A stretch of DNA of 64,000 bases from Delphinus delphis. Taxonomy: Eukaryota; Chordata; Mammalia; Artiodactyla; Delphinidae. The notes under the pieces were generated by a model that was given only the letters and a program-made list of their open reading frames with translations, was not told where the DNA came from and did no database searches. The stretch's first letter is position 1. Each line of letters begins with the position of its first letter. The translations under genes were made by a program, and so were the position numbers. Shown piece by piece: positions 56,105 to 64,000 of the stretch. The stretch is taken from positions 18,467,701 through 18,531,700 of the forward strand of contig NC_082684.1 in assembly GCF_949987515.2 (NCBI RefSeq), in the 5' to 3' direction.

Positions 56105-56265
56105 TCTCAAGGTGAGGTCCATGAAATAATAGCATCAACAATCACCTAGGAGTTGTTAAAAAGACAGAATATCAGGCCCCACTCAAACCCACTGAATCAG
56201 AATCTACATTTTACTAATGTCCCCAGGTGATACCTATACACAATCAAGTTTGAGAAGTACAGCTC
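56105..56265 (+). repeat. MER5A-like hAT DNA transposon relic
   Basis: AACAATCACCTAGGAGTTG, AATATCAGGCCCCACTCAAAC, CACTGAATCAGAATCTACATT and CCCCAGGTGATACCTATAC match MER5A in order, ending TTTGAGAAGTAC. Confidence 0.88.
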
Positions 56266-56669
56266 TTGGAATTTCCAAAAAGAAATTCTTAAAAATTCCT
56301 TAATGAGATCCCTAAGGCAGCTTTGCTTCCTGTCTTTCAGAGAACTAATTGCACAAATATTCCTATAATTCCGTAAACTACCCTAGGAACTTTTCAATAA
56401 AATTATTTTTGCCTAAACTGATAAGACTCATATTCTATTGTTTACAAAAAAAGTACCTTAAGAAATACACAGTTTCTCTTTCCAAAAGGTTAGAAAAAAT
56501 GACCAAAATCCAAATTATGTGTCATGTTTTCATTTCTGTATTTAATAATATATTTTTAGCATTTCAAACATGAGTTGAAATATTGTTTCTTTCCTTTTTA
56601 ATACTCTTATATAGGTTAAAGACAATTAGGTTTGATCAATACTAAGAATTTTGTGCTTTTGGTTGGCCA
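56266..56669. other. AT-rich unique sequence
   Basis: No repeat or gene recognised. Confidence 0.4.
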
Positions 56670-56680
56670 AATGATTTACA

Positions 56681-56811
56681 GGGCTTCCCTGGTGGCGCAG
56701 TGGTTGAGAGTCCACCTGCCGATGCAGGGGACACAGGTTCATGCCCCGTTCCAGGAAGATCCCACATGCTGCGGAGTGGCTAGGCCCATGAGCCATGGCC
56801 ACTGAGCCTGC

Positions 56812-56862
<51 letters not shown>
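56681..56862 (+). mobile_element. CHR SINE whose 3' part is replaced by a (TA)n
   Basis: Head GGGCTTCCCTGGTGGCGC and a normal first 135 bp to GAGCCTGCGTGT; the remaining body and A-tail are missing and a (TA)n (56816-56862) takes their place. AATGATTT flanks both sides (56670 on and about 56867 on), so the original insertion ends are kept. Confidence 0.92.
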
Positions 56863-56865
<3 letters not shown>

Positions 56866-56915
56866 TAATGATTTCCATCATTTTCCTCAATTGTATATAT
56901 TTAGTTTATGAGGAC

Positions 56916-57688
56916 TGTGTTACTTACCTTTTGTTGTAAAACAAAATGCCACAAATGTCACAACTTCAAACAACAATAAACATTATTTCATAGTTTTTGT
57001 GGGTCAAGAATTCAGGAGTGGCATAGTTGAATAATTTTTGCCTACGGTATCTTATGAGATTGCAGTCAAGATGATGACTAGAGAACTTCAGTCATTCATT
57101 TAGTTTGGGTTGGAGGATCTGGTTCCAAGAACGCTCATACCCTTGGCTGACATGTCAATGCTGGCTGGTGGTAGGAGACCTTAGTTACTCACCACATGGA
57201 CTTCTCCACTGTAGCACCTGAATGTCCTCATGCCATGGGATCCAGCTTACTCTAGAGAAAGTGACCTGTGAGATAAAGTCAGAAGCTGCAACTTCTTTCA
57301 TGAGTTTGCCTTGGAAGTTATACTCTATCATTTAGGCCGGCAGTCCCCAATATTTTTGGCACCAGGGACCAGTTTTGTGGAAGATAATTTTTCCACAGAC
57401 GGAGGTGGGGAATGGTTCAGGCGGTAATGTGAGCAATGGGGAGCAATGGGGAGCGGCAGATGAAGCTTTTCTCACTCGCCTGCCCCTCACCTCCTGCTGT
57501 GAGGCTTGGTTCCTAACAGGCTGCAAAACAGTATCCGTCTGCGGCCCAGGGGTTGGGGACCCCTGATTTAGTCAATATCTTATTGATTACAAGGTCAACC
57601 ATATTCAGTGAAAGTGAGGGAGACTCATAGGCATGTGAATATGGAAGGGAAGAATCACTGGGGATCATTTTAGAAGCTAGCTAACACA
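56916..57688 (+). mobile_element. ERV-like LTR relic (copy 2), split by a hAT-type element
   Basis: Begins TGTGTTACTTACCTTTTG and ends CTAACACA, matching the LTR relic at 29550 in order (CACAACTTCAAACAACAATA, TTGTGGGTCAAGAATTCAGG, GCATAGTTGAATAATTTTTG, CACTGGGGATCATTTTAGAAG). The element at 57338-57565 interrupts it. Flanking 5-mers AGGAC and AGATC are a weak match. Confidence 0.72.
57338..57565 (+). mobile_element. Non-autonomous hAT-type DNA transposon nested in the LTR
   Basis: Terminal inverted ends: CAGTCCCCAA at the left, and TTGGGGACCCCTG at the right. Internal TGGCACCAGGGACCAGTTTTG and GAGGCTTGGTTCCTAACAGG match a common mammalian miniature transposon. The 8-bp duplication ATTTAGGC / ATTTAGTC (57330-57337 and 57566-57573) differs by one base and is the hAT size. 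GAGCAATGGG is duplicated locally. Confidence 0.85.
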
Positions 57689-57884
57689 AGATCCATATTT
57701 TCATATTGTTCCATTTTTCTGTTTCAACTATTAAAAAAATAAGGATCGAATGTAATAACCTCTCAAACATCCTCTTTGTAAAGAGGTGATTTCCACTAAA
57801 TCACTAAAGATAGTGATTTCCAGCAGCAGCTGTATGATGGATAGTTTAGTGTTTATAATAATAATGATAATAATATAATATCTA

Positions 57885-58065
57885 ATAGTCATATAACAAT
57901 ACATGCCATGCACTGTTCTAAAGGCTTTCTGTATATTAATGCACTTAATTCTCTTAATTCTTAATGCGCTTAATAAACCTATGAGGTAGGTACTACATTT
58001 CTGCCTATTTTGCAGATGAGAAAGATAAGTTACAGAGAGATTAAATAAGTATTGTTACTGTCTCT
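57885..58065 (-). repeat. MIR SINE relic, minus strand
   Basis: CCATGCACTGTTCTAAAGGC, CCTATGAGGTAGGTACTAC and TTTGCAGATGAGAAAGATAAG are the reverse complement of MIR, with a short local duplication (TTAATGC...CTTAAT) near 57938-57972. Confidence 0.88.
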
Positions 58066-58339
58066 CCTAACTGCCTGTATTAACACTACTAACTGCTATT
58101 ACTAAATACGGGGATGGTGGAAGTGAGGGATTAATGCACAACAAAGAGGGTAATAAGAATGTTTGAGGGCTGAGAATCATTTCTGTTTACTGAGATCCAG
58201 TTTTGGATGGCAAGGTATGCGGGTACAAAAAATAAAAGGACATAATTTTAGCCTTCAAGATTCTTGAAGTAACAACCAATTAAAGAGAAAAATATTGAAA
58301 TATTATTTCATATAATTTTCCCAAATTCTCAACATGTTT

Positions 58340-59010
58340 TACATATTTTTAGATTAATTTATTCAACAAACATTAATTGAGCACCTACAATGTGCTAAGT
58401 CTTGCTGAAGGAACTGAGATATAGCAGTGAACCAAACAAAAATATCTGCCCACGTGGAGCTTATATTCTAGTGGGGGGAGACAGGTATTAAGCCGGATGA
58501 ATTAGTAAAATTGATATCTAATTAGTGAATTAGGTATGGGTAAGAGGTAAGGATACAGAATTAAGCAAAATGGTTAAAAAAGGCAATGTGGAGGAAAGGG
58601 AGGGAATAAAGATCCAGGGAAGATTGTACTGAGCAATCAAGACTTGGAGGAAGTAAGAGAGCTAGATCTGAAGGAAAACCATTCCAGGCAGAGGGAGCAG
58701 CAAGCAGGAAGGCTCAGAGGTATGCACATGTAGAGCAGTTCTGATGAACAATAAAAAGGGCAGTGGGATTAGAATGCATTAAATAAGGACAAAGAACTAG
58801 AAGCTTGGTTTAGAGAATTAACATGTGGGAGAGTAAGCACAGACCATGTAAAACATTGAGGGTTACTGGGACTTACTGGGATCACTCTGGCTGCTGTGCT
58901 GAGAGTATACTAGTGGAAAACAAAGATAGAAGCAGTAAGCCTAGCTTGCTAGTGTAGCAGTCCAGATAAGAGGAGATTATGCTTGGTCCAGGGTGTAGCA
59001 GTGGCGTGGC
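58340..59010 (-). repeat. L2 LINE, minus strand, long relic
   Basis: AACAAACATTAATTGAGCACC, CCACGTGGAGCTTATATTC, CCATTCCAGGCAGAGGGAGC, AGCAAGCAGGAAGGCTCAG, GGATCACTCTGGCTGCTGTG and GTAGCAGTCCAGATAAGAGG are collinear with the reverse complement of L2, from its 3' end inward. The longest L2 in the window. Confidence 0.85.
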
Positions 59011-59839
59011 AAGACGTAACTGAGTATATCACAGAAGGATTGGAATTCCTATTTTAAGATAGCCAGCTTTAAAAATGTCCTGATAGTGATGTTTAGGGAG
59101 TAAATGAAAGGAATTAAGGGCAACAGCTGTAATGGAGTAGAACGATGGCATCTCAATAGGAGAATCAACGTTCATCCAAGATTTCTGTTTGATGGTTTTG
59201 GAAGGTACCCAAGACCCACTATTACAAAAAGAAGCTGAATTTTTAAAAAAGAAATTTTTGTGCCCTATAGAGTTTCTGGCAAGAGGTTCAGAAATATAAA
59301 TATATAAAAAAGAAAAGGGTACTATGAAGGTTTAGACGAATGTTCTTTTAAAAAATAGCTAAACTGACTGATGATCAAAGAAAATCTTGTCAAATTCTCC
59401 TGGCAGTCGAATAAAAAGAAAAACAAAAGATCAAAGGATAGATTTGTTAAATAAGGTAACTTATTCCTAGCATTTCCAGCTAGCTATTTATAGACACATA
59501 TTCAAATGTTAAGCCAAAATTAAAATGGGTACCAATGTTTTCTCTCTTGAACACAAACATAATTTATGGGCCAAAAGAATGTGTATCAGTGGCATACAAT
59601 CCTAGGGTAGTGAGAGGTTCGATGCCTTGCTTTAACATCTGCATCAAGGTCAAAACAAAATATCTTATTAACGGGGGAAATTAGATTCTTCTAAAATGAT
59701 CATTCATTCTACAAACGTTTGAGTGCCACTGTGAAGCAAATGATAATTCTTTCAAAAACTTTTTAGTGCTTTTCCTTTCCAACATCTGCAATCAATAAGT
59801 CTAAAATGGGATAACATTCTAAAACTTAATATTCTAAAC
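59011..59839. other. Unique sequence, nothing recognised
   Basis: No repeat family or gene identified. Confidence 0.4.
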
Positions 59840-60000
59840 CTGGAAAGAATCACAGATATAATTTTAATCCAACTTTCTTGACTGTCACCCATTTGATGGA
59901 TGAAATACATGGGATGCATAGAAGTGAAGCAATTTGCTTAATGTCATATGGCTACTTAGTTTCAATGTTGGTATTGAAAGACAGAGAACCCCTTCACTAT
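59840..60000 (-). repeat. MIR-like SINE relic, minus strand
   Basis: ATTTGATGGATGAAATACATGG, GAAGTGAAGCAATTTGCTTAA and TGTCATATGGCTACTTAGTTTC resemble the reverse complement of the MIR core. Diverged. Confidence 0.6.
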
Positions 60001-62910
60001 TTATGTCTTTATCTCATTTGATTATAACCACGGTCATTTTCAAAAATTAATCTGTGGTGCTCTTTTTTTCACAAAACCATCAAAAATGCATGTGTTTCCT
60101 GTTTGTATTCACCTTGGAGTCTATCCACCATTCTGTGAGAATAGGTGAAAGGAAACTGTGTGAGGGTATCATTTCCCTCTCCTGCTATGGAGTGTAAACC
60201 CAAGCCCCCCCCCCCCCACACACACAGTGCAAGAGAGAAGCTCATAGAGTTACATACAGAAAAGTCTGTTTTATTCACCCTCAGTGCCACACAATATATG
60301 GTACATACAAGACACTCATGACAATTTTGCTAAATGAAGGAGTAGATTTCTCTTCGCTTACTGTCAACTGAATCTGGAAACCTAGCAAAGGGTATATCAC
60401 ATGGATTAAATAGAAGTTGTAGCTTTCAGTGTCTTGTAGATGACATGTCTACCTCTGCAGAGGTGGGAGTGGAGGCTCTTAAAGACAGAAGACCTTGGTG
60501 ACGGTACCTGACTCCACCTTAGCCTAGCTAAGACACAGGTAAAGGAAGAGATAAAGAATGTGTGGTTCTTCTCCAGATGTAAGAGGAGAGGAAAGTAATG
60601 TGCGTGGGGATGAGGAGAAATAAATAAAATGATGCAGAAAGAAAATTAAACACAAGTTGTCATTTTTTAAACACTGACTGAAATGTTCCTTCCTCCTATT
60701 GGTGTGGGTTAAAAGTACCTTTTAATTCAGTGTCTTGAAATTCTGGTTCTTATGAAATTCTACCTACTAGACCATACTCCTAATCCTTAAATTAAATATA
60801 AGACTCTAAACCAATTGTCAGAAGGGGAAAAGGAAGTATTATAAGTGTGGCCCCATAATGTGATCACAGTACATGTATAGATGGTTTGTTTTCCACTGTT
60901 AGGTACACAACAGCAATTTCATTTTTCACTGAAACTTGTTTTTCAAAGTGAAATTTGGCAAATAGTAAGTTGTAACACTTTGAGATCCCTTCACTATGCA
61001 AGAACATTCACTTTAAAATTGAAACAAAGGAACTTCACTCCACAGCTGCATGACTGACTTTCAGTGCATCGCCAGATTGCAGCTGACCACTAAGCAATCC
61101 TGTGTGTCCTTCTGCCCTACCATGGGCAGGTCATAATTTACAGCCAACCAAGTGACTATAATGGAATCCTCTTTAAAGATGACATTTTAAAAAGTCAAAG
61201 TCATATTTTATGTGTTATGCAAGCTCAGCTCATTCTTGATCAAAAGGGAAATGGCTGCAATCATGAAGAAAGTGTTACTAGCTTGAATCTCTTGAACACA
61301 TGTGAGGACATGTGCACAATTATACACATATATATATATACAAATGCGTACACACAGAGGTCAAATTCTTACTTCTTTGCTTACCTCTTCTTTGCCTGGA
61401 TTCTGCACTAGATGAGTCAAAAGAGCACTGGCTTTGGGTGGCAAATTTAAGGAGAGACGAAAACTCATCAATCAAGATAAGGATCAGTAACATTGCTGTT
61501 CTGAGCCATTATAGGAATCTGAGGTAAAAGGAAAAATCAGCAACATGGTTCTTGTTTTTATTGAAAATGGAAATATTTTCTTCATCATGGATTTTTTTTT
61601 TGTATTACACGATTTAAAAAAAATTTGCGTTAAAATATTACTTATTTGATTTCTGAGTTTTTGATGCTCCTTAAATTCTCCCCCAAGGCAAGTGTCTCCC
61701 TCATCTCATTCACCTTACCCTAGTACCACCCCCACCTAAATGATTCTGCTTTGTTGAAGAGAATGGAAGAAATATTCAAGGATTCCATTCTATGACTTCA
61801 ATTCCTCAATGAACATTAAGAATATTCAACCCCTGAACAACTCATCCTAAACTATGGCCATGTGGCAGTTTAGAAGGAGAATGGACAAATTAAGAAGAAA
61901 ATTAACAAGTTGGAAATGCATCTGTATGAAAATCTACAGCTTAGCAAGGATCTCGAGCATCAGAAAATATATCCACATTGTGAACTTGAGTCTCTTTTAC
62001 AAAGTCCATCCCAGAGCACATCTGAACACTTGCAGTGATGGAGAATATGACACTTCCCAACACCGCCCTTTCTAACCGAAATTTATTAGGATGTTCTCCC
62101 TTCCACCGAGTCATATCTGAGTCTTTCTTCCTGAAGTTTCACACTTTGGCTCAATTTGAATCCTCTGAGCTATTATTTAATAAGACTAATCCTTATCCCA
62201 CTCTACTAGACTCAAAATATGAAGGCAGATTAAAATGGCTTTCTCTTGAAGCAAGCAGTTTTCCTCTTGGACATTCATTCTAAAATGATAATTATTAATT
62301 TCCTATGTTAAATTGCTGTTCGGGGACTTGCATTCTATGAAAATAAGGATGAACATCCCGGTAGCCATAATTATCATAATTCAGTGCTCAGATTGTTTCC
62401 TTAGGATTCTGACTTTCTCAACCCTGGCTGGTCATCAGAGATTTGTCTCCTTAGATCTGGGATGGATCTCAGGCATCCTTGTACATTAAAAGTTCTCCAG
62501 GAGATCTGACTGCTTGGGTAGGTTTGAAAACCACTGCAGTTCTAACTATTCAGATAAACAGAAACATCCATTTGCCCTCAATTTCCTCCAAGTCAGGCAA
62601 GAAAACCTGCAGGTTAAAGTACTCCATTTACTTTCATAAAGTAAATCCCTTCTCTGTATTTAAGCTTCTCCTGAAAAAGCAATAATTTTTTTTATTGTTG
62701 AAAAGAGATTATGTGGGAATTGACTATTTTCCCTGAATTGCTCGTGGGGTAGAAAATTTAGGTAAATAGGTTGGTTCCCTTAAGCAATATGTGACATTTG
62801 CTCTAGAAGCCAAAGAAATCTCAGTGAATTTTCTGGATTTTAACTCAGGGAAAACAATTATCTTGTAAAAACACTATAATTAAAGATAACAATAATAATA
62901 CTTTACATCA
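60001..62910. other. Unique sequence, nothing recognised
   Basis: The longest stretch (2.9 kb) without a nameable repeat. It holds a C-run followed by (CA)n at 60205-60226 and a short TATATATA near 61330. Small plus-strand frames (61217-62283) have no recognised features. No gene is supported. Confidence 0.4.
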
Positions 62911-62922
62911 AAATTTTGTGCC

Positions 62923-63134
62923 GGGCTTCCATGGTGGCACAGTGGTTAAGAATCCGCCTGCCAATGTGGGGGACACGAGTTCGTGCCCCGGTCCGGGAAG
63001 ATCCCACATGCTGCGGAGCGGCTAGGCCCGTGAGCCACAACTACTGATCCTGCGTGTCTGGAGCCTGTGCTCCCCAATGGGAGAGGCTGTGACAGTGAGA
63101 GGCCCGCACACCACGATAAAATAAATAAATAAAT
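62923..63134 (+). mobile_element. CHR SINE, short form
   Basis: Head GGGCTTCCATGGTGGCAC, deletion-type body and an (AAAT)n tail. The perfect 12-bp duplication AAATTTTGTGCC lies at 62911-62922 and 63135-63146. Confidence 0.96.
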
Positions 63135-63146
63135 AAATTTTGTGCC

Positions 63147-63824
63147 TATGGTGTTACCTCTCTGAGAACTCATGAAAGCTCCATGATAAGGGAAAGAATA
63201 ATATCAGTATACCTACTTACTTCAGTGACCTGACCACAGTCACAATTCTAGTGCCAAATATACAAAATAAGCATTCTAATATTAATATTATTTATTTAAT
63301 TTAGTACTATTTAATTTAATTTAATTTAGAGCTACCATAACTATAATATTAGTCTCTATGAAATATGCTGTATTTTACTGGTTTAAGAAAAAATTAATTT
63401 AAAAAAAGAGTTAAAAAGTACTACAATTTAACCAAGTTTACATGATCTAATATTTTTATTGGGCTTTCACTTTGGCTAAACGATAAGAAATTTTTCTAAT
63501 TATTATTTTAGGATAAACATTCATGGGCTTAATGAAATTTTACTGTACCTGATTAACTTGATTTCAGACACAAAAGTTGAGTCCTACAATGAAGGAAGAA
63601 AAGCATGTGTGGTCCTGCTGACTGTTTATTTGGGCAGAATCAGAAGCACTTTTAAGTCTGGCCGTATTCCCTGTTTTTAAGCTATTTCCCACTTACAAGC
63701 ACATAATGGCCACAAGGAAATACCTTCAGGTTTTGTACGCTACTCTGAATTTGTTCTTTCAGGAGAGAATACCTTGGAGTTGAAATGCATGTCTTTAATT
63801 GAGAGTAATTTCAATTCTAGGATT
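63147..63824. other. Unique AT-rich sequence with (TTTAA)n
   Basis: TTTAATTTAATTTAATTTA at about 63310-63328. No gene or repeat family otherwise. Confidence 0.4.
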
Positions 63825-63905
63825 CATTATACTCATGAACAAGGGTCTTGAGCCAAACATTGTGCTCGGAACTCTAGATTCAGAGATGAACAAGACTGAG
63901 TGCTT
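63825..63905 (-). repeat. L2 LINE 3' end, minus strand
   Basis: GAGCCAAACATTGTGCTCGG, TTCAGAGATGAACAAGACTG and GTGCTTATTCTCATG resemble the reverse complement of the L2 3' end. Short and diverged. Confidence 0.5.
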
Positions 63906-64000
63906 ATTCTCATGCGTCTTTCTTCTACGTCTCAAATAGAGGAGAGGTGGAAATCGGGTACTCTATTTCGAATAAAGGGTGGCTCCTGACTACAGCTTGG

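Noticed and set aside
1..64000. CRISPR arrays, operons, integrons, prophage or plasmid features
   Set aside because: No regularly spaced repeats with unique spacers and no prokaryotic gene structure; the repeats present are mammalian transposons and microsatellites.

Overview
The window is mammalian nuclear DNA with a cetacean (whale or dolphin) signature. It carries 16 copies of the tRNA-derived CHR SINE, whose head reads GGGCTTCCCTGGTGGC and whose body ends in an A-rich tail. Most are the short form that lacks the central and 3' part, which is typical of the cetacean deletion-type subfamilies. L1 3' ends are of the cetartiodactyl kind. The base composition is AT-rich and CpG-depleted, as expected for ordinary mammalian noncoding DNA.

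No functional protein-coding gene, tRNA, rRNA, CRISPR array or prokaryote-style operon can be supported. Every recognisable coding remnant belongs to a decayed LINE. The many short open frames of 60 to 157 codons are translations of SINE copies, microsatellites or unique AT-rich sequence. The window is best read as intergenic or deep-intronic DNA.

Layout: 1-11.9 kb holds scattered MIR and L2 relics, four CHR SINEs and a (TG)n. 11.9-15.2 kb is a 5'-truncated L1 with a nested 630-bp solo LTR that contains a very G-rich tract. 15.2-33 kb is mostly unique sequence with MIR, CHR, L2, L1 fragments and an ERV-like LTR. 33.0-34.1 kb is a Tigger1-like DNA transposon relic hit twice by CHR SINEs. 35-41 kb holds MER20, an L1 3' end, a strongly CpG-retaining unique block at 36.84-37.66 kb, a MaLR LTR and an old L1. 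41-50.6 kb is relics and unique sequence. 50.66-53.7 kb is an internally deleted L1 with a younger L1 fragment in its tail. 54.2-58 kb holds LTRs, hAT-type elements and L2. 58-64 kb is mainly L2, unique sequence and one last CHR SINE.

The best candidates for function are the 36.84-37.66 kb block, where I counted 20 CpGs against 2 and 3 in equally long flanks and which is rich in TAATTA-type sites, and a 65-nt imperfect hairpin at 27879-27943. Both rest on sequence pattern alone; no alignment could be run. I found no evidence for an undescribed multi-gene system.
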